NCBI GenBank assembly: GCA_963845425.1 | Contig: CAWJSC010000002.1 | Span: 124,001 to 188,000 of the forward strand | Source: DATDAH01 sp963845425 | Lineage (GTDB): Bacteria > Actinomycetota > Acidimicrobiia > Acidimicrobiales > DATDAH01 | Length of the DNA: 64,000 nt | Direction of reading: 5' to 3' | Shown: positions 18,089-27,910 of the stretch, one piece after another | Numbering within the stretch: the stretch's first letter is position 1 | Layout: each line of letters opens with the position of its first letter | Translations under genes and position numbers: made by a program | The notes under the pieces: model-generated | Told to the model about the DNA's origin: nothing | Database searches by the model: none | Seen by the model: the letters and a program-made list of their open reading frames with translations, nothing else

Positions 18089-19807
18089 ATGACCAGAGGC
18101 AATGACCAGCAACAGGACGCGGGCCTCCTGGCGTACGCCCTGCGGGCGCTCGGGGCCGGGGCCGTGGGCGCTCTCGTCGGCGTTGCCCTGGAACTGGGCA
18201 CACGCCTCACCGGCTCGCTCGCCGCGGCGGTCATCGGTGGGGCCGTCGGCTTCGGCCTGGCCAGCAGCATCTACGTCGCCACCGGCGTCCGCTCGATCGA
18301 CCGGCTGCAGGGCCGGATCGAAGAGCTCGAGAACCGTGACGCCCTGACCGGTCTGCCCAACGGCCGGGCCATGCGGGCCTGGCTGGGCCGGCACCTCCCT
18401 CACGCCAACGAGGTGCAGTCCCACACCGCGCTACTGGTCATTCACGCCGAGGGCATCGGCCGCATCAACGAGAGCCACGGCCGCGAGATCGGCGACGAGC
18501 TGCTCAAGGCGCTGGTCGCCCGGGTCCGCTCCTGCATCCTGGCCAAGGACCAGCTGTTCCGGGTCAGCGGGGCCGAGGTGGCCGTGATCCGTCCCGACCT
18601 GGCCGGGACCCACGCCGCCGAAGACCTGGCCGAGTCGATCCTGGAGTTGCTGGCCAGCCCCTACGAGGTCGAGGGCGAGCTGCTGCGGGTGCCCGTCTGT
18701 GTCGGTCTGGCTGTGGCCGGCGGACGGCCGACCACCGCTGACGACATGCTGCGCGACGCCGAGGTGGCCACCTACCGGGCGACGACCAACGGCCCGGGGT
18801 CCCTCGTCCGCTTCGAACAGGCGCTCGTGGAGTCCCTGACCCCGGCGACCGCGGAGCACCGGCTGCGCACCGCCCTCGAGCGGGGCGACTTCCAGGTCAC
18901 CTACATGCCGGTGTTCTCCCTGACGACCGGAGAGGTCGTCGAGGTCGAGGCGCTGCTGCGCTGGATCGACGAGAGCCGGGGCCTGGTCGCCGCCGACGAG
19001 TTCCTCACCGCCATGGAGCAGACCGGCATCATCGTCCCCGTCGGGTCCTGGGTCGTCCAGGAGGTCTGCCGTCAGGCGACCTACTGGGCCCGGGCCTTCC
19101 CCAGCCACCGCCCGGTGCGGGTCACCGCCAACCTCTCCCGGCGCCAGCTGCTCCAGGTCGACTTCAACGACCTGGTGGCCGCCGCGCTCGTCGACGCCGA
19201 CACCGACCCGACCCGGGTGATCCTCGAGGTCAACGAGGCGAGCCTGGCCGACCAGCGCGAGGATCTCTGGTCGGTGCTGCGCCGCACCAAGGACCTCGGC
19301 GTCGGCATCTCCCTGGACGACCTCGGGGCGGCCAACTCCTCGCTGGCGACCCTCCGACACTTCCACCTCGACCAGGTCAAGATCGATCAGAGCTTCATCG
19401 AGACGGTCATGGCCTCCGCCGAGGACGCCGCCCTCATCCGCCACCTGACGGCGCTGTGCCGGGAGCTCGGCATCATCACCGTGGCCAAGGCGGTCCAGGC
19501 CGAGGACCAGGCTGAGCGGCTGTGCCAGCTAGGCGTCGAGCACGCCCTCGGCCGCTACTTCAGCGAGCCGGTGACCCCGGGCCAGATCGACGAGCTGCTC
19601 TACACCGACCTGACCCGCTCGGCCCGGAGCGCCGCCACGGCCTTGGCCCCGGCACCGGCCGCAGCGGCCCCGAAGGCCGAGCTCCTGCCCCAGCGCACCC
19701 CGGGCGACCACCCCACCCCCGTCGAGGAGACCCGCTCCGAGCCGGTCGTCGTCCCCGACCTCGCCGCCACCCGGACGTTCCCCCGCCGCTCCGAGATGTT
19801 CCTCTGA
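18089..19807 (+). CDS. Degenerate GGDEF-EAL protein, probably a c-di-GMP effector rather than an enzyme
   Basis: 572 residues. Two N-terminal transmembrane helices (about 12-65) lead into a GGDEF domain beginning DALTGLPNGRAM. The signature position reads SGAEV (160-164), so cyclase activity is unlikely. The EAL domain has E287-A-L, N348, E380 and D410-D411, with K431 in KIDQS. However, the AEGVE motif is AKAVQ (K467, Q470) and the following Gln-Gly is Leu-Gly near 487. By comparison with RocR-type enzymes, the general base and metal-loop residues are missing. A Pro/Ala-rich tail of about 60 residues ends the protein. I infer a signalling scaffold or c-di-GMP receptor. An active-looking GGDEF protein lies 1 kb away on the other strand. 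Confidence 0.9.
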   Translation: MTRGNDQQQDAGLLAYALRALGAGAVGALVGVALELGTRLTGSLAAAVIGGAVGFGLASSIYVATGVRSIDRLQGRIEELENRDALTGLPNGRAMRAWLGRHLPHANEVQSHTALLVIHAEGIGRINESHGREIGDELLKALVARVRSCILAKDQLFRVSGAEVAVIRPDLAGTHAAEDLAESILELLASPYEVEGELLRVPVCVGLAVAGGRPTTADDMLRDAEVATYRATTNGPGSLVRFEQALVESLTPATAEHRLRTALERGDFQVTYMPVFSLTTGEVVEVEALLRWIDESRGLVAADEFLTAMEQTGIIVPVGSWVVQEVCRQATYWARAFPSHRPVRVTANLSRRQLLQVDFNDLVAAALVDADTDPTRVILEVNEASLADQREDLWSVLRRTKDLGVGISLDDLGAANSSLATLRHFHLDQVKIDQSFIETVMASAEDAALIRHLTALCRELGIITVAKAVQAEDQAERLCQLGVEHALGRYFSEPVTPGQIDELLYTDLTRSARSAATALAPAPAAAAPKAELLPQRTPGDHPTPVEETRSEPVVVPDLAATRTFPRRSEMFL

Positions 19808-19970
19808 CATCGACGGACGTCGCCGGTCGTTCTCCACGGCGGCCAGGGCCCAGCGACACCACGCGACGAACAGTGGCCTCCTGAGCACTATCTGTGTGAT
19901 TTGATCGTCGGTTCTCACGCAGCGTGGTTGGATGGTTACTTCTCGTGCCGGAGAGGAGTAGGGTGCAGGT

Positions 19971-20774
19971 ATGCCCCCCCGAAGCCGCCGCCCGCGGTGG
20001 GCTCTGGTGATGACCGCCGCCGCCGGCACCGTCGTCGCCACCGCCGCTGCCGCCCAGCCCGCCGAACACCGGCCCCCGCCCACCACGGTCGTGGTCACCA
20101 CCGTGCCCGTCACCACCGTGCCCGTCACCACCGTGCCCGTCACCACCGTGCCCGTCACCACCGTGCCCGTCACCACCGTGCCCGTCACCACCGTGCCCGT
20201 CACCACCGTGCCGCCCCCGCCGCCGCCGACCTCGACGACCGTGCCCGTCACCACCGTGCCCGACACCACCGTGCCGCCCCCGCCGCCGCCGACCTCGACG
20301 ACCGAGCCCATCGAGGAACCCACCACGACCACGACGACACCCCCGCCGCCCCCGCCGACCTCGACGACCGAGCCCATCGAGGAACCCACCACGACCACGA
20401 CGACACCCCCGCCGCCCCCGCCGACCTCGACGACCGACCCGGACGACGCCGGTACCCCCGGGCCGACCGGTGACGGCGGCGGTGCGAGCGATGGGCCCGG
20501 AGACGCCGGGGCCCCCGCGGCCGGTGACCTGGCGCCGGCGCCCCCCACCGGGGGCACCGCACCGACCGATGACGGAACCGGCGACGAGGTGGCGCTGCCC
20601 AGCGCCCGGTGGCTGTTCAGCGACGGTCGGGCTCTGGTCGCCCCCCCTGCCGAGGCCCCCGGAGACACCCGCCCGGTGTGGCTGGCCGTGCTCTTCGGCC
20701 TCGGCGCCGGCATCGGCCTCACCGCCGCCGCGTCCGTCGTGGTCAACAACCTCAACCACCGCTCCCCCCGGTAA
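19971..20774 (+). CDS. Thr/Pro-rich repeat surface protein with C-terminal membrane anchor
   Basis: 267 residues. A Tat-like or Sec signal (RRPRWALVMTAAAGTVVATAAA) is followed by eight tandem VTTVP units, a Pro-rich hinge, two copies of a 22-residue TSTTEPIEEP-type unit, an acidic Gly-rich linker and a C-terminal transmembrane helix (VWLAVLFGLGAGIGLTAAA) with a short basic tail. This is a stalk-like extracellular low-complexity protein, probably extended and possibly O-glycosylated; that role is inferred. The start ATG 19971 is six bases after a TAGGGT box (19959-19964), pointing to a leaderless mRNA. The repeats are in-frame multiples of three, so copy-number change would alter stalk length without breaking the gene. 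Confidence 0.75.
   Translation: MPPRSRRPRWALVMTAAAGTVVATAAAAQPAEHRPPPTTVVVTTVPVTTVPVTTVPVTTVPVTTVPVTTVPVTTVPVTTVPPPPPPTSTTVPVTTVPDTTVPPPPPPTSTTEPIEEPTTTTTTPPPPPPTSTTEPIEEPTTTTTTPPPPPPTSTTDPDDAGTPGPTGDGGGASDGPGDAGAPAAGDLAPAPPTGGTAPTDDGTGDEVALPSARWLFSDGRALVAPPAEAPGDTRPVWLAVLFGLGAGIGLTAAASVVVNNLNHRSPR
20094..20213 (+). repeat. 15-bp tandem repeat, eight copies (encodes VTTVP)
   Basis: The unit GTCACCACCGTGCCC repeats eight times without interruption, starting at 20094, 20109, 20124, 20139, 20154, 20169, 20184 and 20199; only the last base of the last unit differs. Two further related units occur at 20243-20272. Near-identity at the DNA level indicates recent slippage. Confidence 0.95.
20304..20435 (+). 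repeat. 66-bp direct repeat, two copies
   Basis: The segment at 20304-20369 recurs at 20370-20435 and appears identical by eye. It encodes the EPIEEPTTTTTT-PPPPPP-TSTT unit of the stalk protein. The exact 66-bp period keeps the frame. Confidence 0.9.
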
Positions 20775-20787
20775 CCCCCGACCCCAC

Positions 20788-20813
20788 GACCCACCCGCAG
20801 CGGGCGGTGGGTC
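20788..20813. terminator. Bidirectional hairpin between convergent genes
   Basis: Arms GACCCACC (20788-20795) and GGTGGGTC (20806-20813) flank a GC-rich loop that can extend the stem. It lies between the repeat-protein gene and the GGDEF gene and overlaps the stop codon of the latter. Confidence 0.5.
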
Positions 20814-22704
20814 AGGCGGCGAAGGTGATGGGGGGGTCGTCGTCCTTGGAGCGGTACATGGCCTGGTCGGCCCGGTCCAGGAGTGACTCGGCGCTCTCCC
20901 CCGGCCCGGCCAGGGCTACGCCCAGGCTCATGGCCACGTCGATCCGGTGGCCGTCGACCTCCAGGGGCTGGGCGACCTCGCGGTGGAGGCGTTCGGCGGC
21001 CAGCCGGGCTCCGGCCTCGTCGTCCAGCTCCTCACAGATGACCACGAACTCGTCGCCGGCATAGCGGCCCACCGTGTCCATAGCCCGGGCCGCGCCCCGC
21101 AGTCGCTTGGCCACGCCGACCAGCAGGCGATCGCCCACGAGGTGGCCGTGGAGGTCGTTGACGGCCTTGAAGGCGTCGAGGTCGCCGAAGACCACCGCCA
21201 CCCGACCGCCGGTGCGCTCGGCCCGCAGCAGGGCGTGCTCGAGCCGGTCCCGGACCAGGGCCAGGTTGGGCAGGCCGGTGAGGTCGTCGTGGGTGGCGTC
21301 GTGGGCCAGCTGGTGCTCCAGATGCACCCGGTCGGTCACGTCGTGGCCGGTCAGCACGAGGCCGCCGATGGCCGGGTCGGCGAGCCGGTTGGCCACCACG
21401 ACCTCGAAGCTGCGGTCCGAGCCGTCGCTGTGGCGGAACCGGACCAGGCCCTTCTCGGACACCCCCGGGCGGGAGGCCAGGGCGGCGAGCAGGGCGCGGT
21501 CGTCGGGGTGGACGAGGTCGGTGAGCCCACCGCCGGCCAGCGCCGCGGGGTCGCGACCGAGCAGGCTGATCACCGATGGCGTGACGAAACCGACCACCAT
21601 CGCCGCGTCGGTGACGACCACGAGGTCCGACAGGTGCTGGACGACCGCCCGAAAGTTCTCCTCACTGCGATCCCGGGCCCGCTGGGCCTCCGAGGCAACC
21701 ATGAGGGCGCCGGCCCGACCCCGGGCCAGCACCAGGATCAAGGAGCCGACGAGGACGCTCAGCGCGATCCCCGCGCCGAGGAGGAGGCCGGGCTCCCGCC
21801 AGCCGCCTCCGGCCAGGCCGTCCAGATCGGCCACCGTGACGAGCAGCGGTCCGCCCTGCATGGCGAAGGGGCGCACCGTACGGGCGTCTGACGGCACCGC
21901 GGACAGGTCCACGACCGCGCCGTCGTCGCGCGCCGTCGAGGCACCCAGCGGGGAGTCGCCGGCGGCCAGGGCGACGTCGAGCTCGTCGTCGACCCCTGCG
22001 GCCTGGGCGGCCAGTTCGTCCCCCGACAGAAGGGCGAGGATCCAGGCGCCCGGCCCGGCGGGCACAACCAGGGCGAAGGACGACCGGCCGAGGTCGGGGT
22101 GGACCGCGACGACGTCGGCGGGCAGCGCCTCGAGGCGGGGGGAGATGCGCACGGCCCGGCTGGCTGCGGGGGCGAAGGCGTCGGTCAGGGCGGGGATGGC
22201 CCGGAGGTCATAGCCCGACAGGATCGGTGCGCCGCGGGTGCTGGCCTCGAAGGTGGCCACGGCCGGGGCCGCGCCCGAGCGCTCGACGGACTGGATCTCG
22301 AAGTCCGGGAGGCCGGCGAACCGGCGCTCGGCGGTGAGGCGGTCGAGGCCGTCGCGACGCACCCGTTCCACCAGGCTGACCGTCGCCAGCGACGGCAGCT
22401 CCTGGGGGAGGGCCGCGGCCACCGCCCTCTCGAAGGACTCAGCGGTAACCGTCGAGGGGTCACCGTCCACCTCGGCCTGGGTGTCCTGCAGGAGGCCGAT
22501 GGTGCTCTGGAGGCGCTGGACCACGAGCTGCTGGGCCTCGGTGGCGTCGAGGTCGAACTGCTCCTTGCCCTCGCCCTGGAGCTGGCTACGCCAGCCCACG
22601 GCCACGACGGCACTCAGCGCCATGAGCACCATGGTGACGGCGACGGCGACGGCGAAGGGGCGGGCCCCCTGACGGGGGGAGTCGACCCCGGCGACCTGGG
22701 TCAT
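20812..22704 (-). CDS. Membrane sensor diguanylate cyclase (CHASE-like, PAS, GGDEF)
   Basis: 630 residues. A first transmembrane helix (VAVAVTMVLMALSAVVAVG, about 19-38) and a second (LLLGAGIALSVLVGSLILVLA, about 300-325) bound an extracytoplasmic CHASE-like sensor domain. A PAS domain follows (NFRAVVQHLSDLVVVTD through LTGHDVTDR). The GGDEF domain begins DDLTGLPNLALVRD and has AGDEF near residue 550, which is a permitted active form, plus FGDLDAFKAVND for the metal Asp. It should make c-di-GMP from GTP in response to an unknown ligand. The ATG is seven bases after a TAACCT box (22712-22717). Confidence 0.92.
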   Translation of the reverse strand: MTQVAGVDSPRQGARPFAVAVAVTMVLMALSAVVAVGWRSQLQGEGKEQFDLDATEAQQLVVQRLQSTIGLLQDTQAEVDGDPSTVTAESFERAVAAALPQELPSLATVSLVERVRRDGLDRLTAERRFAGLPDFEIQSVERSGAAPAVATFEASTRGAPILSGYDLRAIPALTDAFAPAASRAVRISPRLEALPADVVAVHPDLGRSSFALVVPAGPGAWILALLSGDELAAQAAGVDDELDVALAAGDSPLGASTARDDGAVVDLSAVPSDARTVRPFAMQGGPLLVTVADLDGLAGGGWREPGLLLGAGIALSVLVGSLILVLARGRAGALMVASEAQRARDRSEENFRAVVQHLSDLVVVTDAAMVVGFVTPSVISLLGRDPAALAGGGLTDLVHPDDRALLAALASRPGVSEKGLVRFRHSDGSDRSFEVVVANRLADPAIGGLVLTGHDVTDRVHLEHQLAHDATHDDLTGLPNLALVRDRLEHALLRAERTGGRVAVVFGDLDAFKAVNDLHGHLVGDRLLVGVAKRLRGAARAMDTVGRYAGDEFVVICEELDDEAGARLAAERLHREVAQPLEVDGHRIDVAMSLGVALAGPGESAESLLDRADQAMYRSKDDDPPITFAA

Positions 22705-22808
22705 GCGGCCCAGGTTACCCCATTGACCACTTCACGCGGTCGCACGTGCACGCAGCGTGTCAGGCCGGCCCGGCGGTCCTCCCGGCGGGCCTCTACGCTC
22801 GCCCGCCT

Positions 22809-24380
<1,572 letters not shown>

Positions 24381-24393
24381 TGCGCGGACCGGG

Positions 24394-24530
24394 TGAACGA
24401 AGTGAAGTCAGTCAGAGGTGACGACGCCGCGGAGGCGCCAGCCGGAGCGGCAAACGACGCCCGCGGCATCGGCGGCGCCGGACTGGCTGAACGAAGTGCA
24501 GTCAGTCAGATGTAGAAGTCAGTCAGATGT
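24394..24530. repeat. Short direct repeats between convergent genes
   Basis: A 26-base element occurs at 24394-24419 and again at 24488-24513 with 24 of 26 bases the same. A truncated third copy at 24514-24530 keeps the AGTCAGTCAGATGT part and supplies the end of the minus-strand gene. Each carries the tandem tetramer AGTC. The stretch lacks a gene. Confidence 0.7.
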
Positions 24531-25781
24531 AACCGCGCCGGTCCCGGGGACGTCACCGCTGCATTCGAGGATGCGCTCGCAGGCGGCTTGGACCGGGACA
24601 CCGAAGGTGACGTCGCCGGTGGCGTAGTTGAGGGGGGCGTAGCCGATGGAGGCGATGGCCACGACCTCACCGCGGCCGTTGACCACCGGGCCGCCGCGGA
24701 AGGCGGCGTTGAGGGCCGCGGTGTGCTGGATGCCCACCGCGGACTGGTCGATGACCGAGCCGGGGCTGAGGCTCACGCCGTTGCCGCCGATGCCCTCGAC
24801 GGCCCAGATGCGCTCGCCTACGAGGTGGGCCAGGGCGTCGTCGTCGGCCCAGGGCAGCGGGTCGAGGCCGCCCCGGGGCAGGATCAGCAGCGCCAGGTCG
24901 TTCTCGGGGTCCCAGGTGTAGAGCTCGGCCTCGAAGGACTCCTCACCGGAGCGGACCGTGATCGTCGGCGCCGGCTCGGTCGTCCCCGCGGCCACCGCGC
25001 CGAACGAGGTGACCAGGAGCGACTGGGCGTCGTCGGAGGCGGCCACGAAGGCCGAGCCCACCGACGGGGCGCCGTTCTCGTCGAGCGTCTCCACGAACCA
25101 CACCGAGCCGTTCATCCGTCCCGTCAGGTTGCCGACCACCCGCTCCTGCTCGAGCAGGTCACGGAGGGGCGCGGCCTCCTGGCGGATGGCCTGGATGCTG
25201 TTGTCAGCGGAGATGTTCAGTTCCTCGTTGGCCTCCAGCAGACGGCGCTCGAGGCTCGCGGAGAGCTCGCCCACCCGCTGCTCGTTCTCCGACAGTCGCC
25301 AGTCGTAATAGGCGTAGAGCACCGCGCCGGCCAGGCCGACACCGAGGCCGAAGAAGAGCAGCATCGTGGCGATGCCGATGGCGGTCCGGGGAAGGATCCG
25401 GTGGCGGCGGCGCTCCAGCTTCTTCACCTTGGTCTGGTGCTTCAGCTCCCGCTTGCGGAGCCGGGCCTGTCGCCGGGTCAGCGGCCCGTCGGCCCGGTCC
25501 GCCGGTTCGCCGAGGTCGTCCTCCGCAGGCGCCGACTCGGGCTCCGGCCCGGCCGGCGGCACCGTGACCGGCGGCGCCAGGAGGGCGTCGGTCCCGGGTC
25601 CCGAGGTGTCGATCGCGTCCACGGGGCTCTCGACCACGGCCGCCTCGGTGGCCAGGCCGTCCCAGAGGGAGCGCACCGTGTGACCGTCCTCCAGGTCGGG
25701 CACCCGCAGGGCGTCCTCCAGGGTCGACGGGGCCTCGATGTCCATGTCGTCGGGCGGTCCCAGGTCTTCTCGTCGCATCAT
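24519..25781 (-). CDS. Membrane-anchored trypsin-fold pseudoprotease (HtrA-like)
   Basis: 420 residues from ATG 25781, chosen because a GGGAAGG site lies eight bases upstream. An acidic, Pro-rich cytoplasmic region (1-110) and a basic patch (KRELKHQTKVKKLERRRHR) precede one transmembrane helix (about 132-158), a short coiled coil and a trypsin-like domain. The Asp of the triad is kept in ENDLALL (D295). The His position in VTSFGAVAAG is Gly (G261), and the Ser in the GNSGGP-equivalent AFRGGP is Arg (R362). It should therefore bind but not cut peptides. It is the third gene of an operon behind a penicillin-binding protein, which suggests an envelope scaffold or regulatory role. Confidence 0.85.
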   Translation of the reverse strand: MMRREDLGPPDDMDIEAPSTLEDALRVPDLEDGHTVRSLWDGLATEAAVVESPVDAIDTSGPGTDALLAPPVTVPPAGPEPESAPAEDDLGEPADRADGPLTRRQARLRKRELKHQTKVKKLERRRHRILPRTAIGIATMLLFFGLGVGLAGAVLYAYYDWRLSENEQRVGELSASLERRLLEANEELNISADNSIQAIRQEAAPLRDLLEQERVVGNLTGRMNGSVWFVETLDENGAPSVGSAFVAASDDAQSLLVTSFGAVAAGTTEPAPTITVRSGEESFEAELYTWDPENDLALLILPRGGLDPLPWADDDALAHLVGERIWAVEGIGGNGVSLSPGSVIDQSAVGIQHTAALNAAFRGGPVVNGRGEVVAIASIGYAPLNYATGDVTFGVPVQAACERILECSGDVPGTGAVTSD

Positions 25782-25798
25782 CGCCATGTCCTTCCCGG

Positions 25799-27910
25799 TC
25801 AGGGGACCAGATCTCGGGTGCACGGGCCGCCGCAGTCGTCGGGGATGACCGCGGCCGGTAGGGGGGAGCCCGCCGTGGCCCCGAAGGGCTCGGGGGCCGT
25901 CGGGGGCGGCGGGACCGCCGGCGCCTCGACCTCGGGCAGGGGCACCGCCGAGCCGGGAGTGAGGCCGGGCAGGGGCCCGGGCTCGACAAAGTCGATCACC
26001 GCCAGGGGCGCCATCGCCGCGCTCATGAAGCGGCCCCAGGTCTCAGCGGGGAACGAGCCACCGCTCACGCTGCCCACACCCTTGATGCCGACGAGGGGGC
26101 GGGGCACGTCGCGGTAACCCATCCACACCGCGGTGGAGAGTTGCGGGGTGTACCCGGCGAACCAGGCGGCCCGGTACTCCTGGGTCGTGCCTGTCTTGCC
26201 CGCCGCGGGCCGGCCGATGTCGGCGGCCTCGCCGGTGCCCTCGGTGATGACACCCTGCAGGATGTCCGACACGGTGTCGGCGACCGCCGGGTCCACCACC
26301 TGCTCGCCCTCGGGGGTGGTGTGGTCCTCCAGCACGTTGCCCTGACGGTCCAGCACCCGCCGGATCGGCGTGACCTGCTGGCGCACCCCGCGGTTGGCCA
26401 GCGTGGCGTACCCCGCGGCCATGTCGAGGGGGGAGACCTCGTAGGCGCCGAGCGCCAGCGAGAGCCCGTAGGGCCGCGTCGGGTCGATGGCCGACACACC
26501 GAGGCGCTGGGCCATCTCGGCCACCGTCTGGGGTCCCAACCGGTCGATGAGCTGCGCGTAGACCGTGTTGATCGAGTTGTGGGTGGCCGACCGCAGCGTC
26601 ATCGAGCCGTGGTCCTCGAAGTCGTAGTTGTTGACCGTGCAGGTGGGGTCGCAGCCCGGGACCTCGATCGAAGCGGGGGCGGCGAAGGTGGTCTCGGGCG
26701 CGATCCCGGCCTCGAGGGCGGCCGCCAACACGAAGGTCTTGAACGACGAGCCCGGCTGCATGCCGACCGAGCCCCCGAGCCCCAGGTTCACCTGGCTGGC
26801 CGCGAAGTCCCGGCCCCCGACGAAGGCCCGGACGTGGCCGGTAGAGGGCTCGACCGACACCAGCGACATCTCCAGCGGGGCGCTGGTGCCGGCCAGCGTC
26901 TCGGCCACCGAGGCCTCGGCCTCGGCCTGCAGGGCCGGATCCAGGGTGGTCTCGATGCGCAGGCCACCGCGGTAGAGCTGCCGGTGGCCGTAGCGCTCCT
27001 CGAGGACCCGGCGCACGTAGTCCACGAAGTACGGGTAGGCCGTCGCCCCGTTGCGGGGCGGGGCCTGGATGACCGTGGCCGGCCCCGGCGGGGTCCCGAA
27101 CGGGGCGTACCAGAGGTCCTGGCGGCGGGTCCGCAGGAACTGGCGACGGCTGATCAGGTCCTGCTCCCGCATCGAGCGCAGCACGAGGAGGCGACGGTTG
27201 TTCGCCGTCTCGGCGTTGACCCGGGGCCCGTAGCGACCGGGCGAGGCGATCGCCCCGGCCAGCAGGGCGGCCTCGGAAAGGGTCAGGTCGGACACCGGCT
27301 TGCCGAAGTACGACTCGGCCGCGGCACCGATCCCGTAGGCCCCGTCGCCGAAGTAGACCGTGTTGAGGTAGCGGAAGAGGATCTCGTCCTTGGACAGCTC
27401 CCGCTCCAGGCGGGTGGCGATCAGGGCCTCCCGCAGCTTGCGGGCCACGTCCCGCTCGCCGGTCGTGTAGGTGTTCTTGACGTACTGCTGGGTGATGGTC
27501 GACCCGCCCTGGACGACCTCGCCCTGCTCGAAGTTGGCGATCGCCGCCCGCACCAGGCCCTCGGGGTCGACGCCCTGGTGCTCCCAGTAGCGCCGGTCCT
27601 CGATGGCCACCACTGCGTCCTTCACTACCTGGGGGATGTCCCGGTAGCGGATGGGCACGGTCAACTCGAAGGCCCGGAACTCGGCGATCTCGTTCCCCGC
27701 GGCGTCCACCACGACGCTCGGGTAGGAGCGGATCCGGGGGTTGGTGTCCTCGGGCAGGTTGCCGGGGAGATCAAGGTTGAGCAGCGCCCAGAACCCGGCG
27801 GCGCCTCCCGCGGGCACGGCGACGGCCAGGAAGAAGACGGTGAGGACCGCGACCTTCACGGTCATCCGGGGGACCGCCCACCAGCGGCGACGTCGCTTGG
27901 CGGGCTTCAT
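25799..27910 (-). CDS. Class A penicillin-binding protein (transglycosylase/transpeptidase)
   Basis: 703 residues. A basic N-terminus and transmembrane helix (VAVLTVFFLAVAVPAGGAAGFWALL) are followed by a GT51 domain with AIEDRRYWEHQGVD, GGSTITQQYVKN and YLNTVYFGDGAYGIGAA. The transpeptidase has all three motifs: SSFK (SxxK), SIN in THNSINTVY, and KTGT in AAGKTGTTQEY. A Pro-rich tail of about 60 residues ends near CGGPC. It builds and cross-links peptidoglycan from lipid II. The ATG overlaps the upstream lipoprotein stop by four bases, and the pseudoprotease follows after 17 bases, so the three are probably co-transcribed. Confidence 0.95.
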   Translation of the reverse strand: MKPAKRRRRWWAVPRMTVKVAVLTVFFLAVAVPAGGAAGFWALLNLDLPGNLPEDTNPRIRSYPSVVVDAAGNEIAEFRAFELTVPIRYRDIPQVVKDAVVAIEDRRYWEHQGVDPEGLVRAAIANFEQGEVVQGGSTITQQYVKNTYTTGERDVARKLREALIATRLERELSKDEILFRYLNTVYFGDGAYGIGAAAESYFGKPVSDLTLSEAALLAGAIASPGRYGPRVNAETANNRRLLVLRSMREQDLISRRQFLRTRRQDLWYAPFGTPPGPATVIQAPPRNGATAYPYFVDYVRRVLEERYGHRQLYRGGLRIETTLDPALQAEAEASVAETLAGTSAPLEMSLVSVEPSTGHVRAFVGGRDFAASQVNLGLGGSVGMQPGSSFKTFVLAAALEAGIAPETTFAAPASIEVPGCDPTCTVNNYDFEDHGSMTLRSATHNSINTVYAQLIDRLGPQTVAEMAQRLGVSAIDPTRPYGLSLALGAYEVSPLDMAAGYATLANRGVRQQVTPIRRVLDRQGNVLEDHTTPEGEQVVDPAVADTVSDILQGVITEGTGEAADIGRPAAGKTGTTQEYRAAWFAGYTPQLSTAVWMGYRDVPRPLVGIKGVGSVSGGSFPAETWGRFMSAAMAPLAVIDFVEPGPLPGLTPGSAVPLPEVEAPAVPPPPTAPEPFGATAGSPLPAAVIPDDCGGPCTRDLVP

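Noticed and set aside
20094..20213. Possible CRISPR or tandem regulatory array
   Set aside because: The units are contiguous 15-mers without spacers, in frame within a coding gene, and no cas gene is present.
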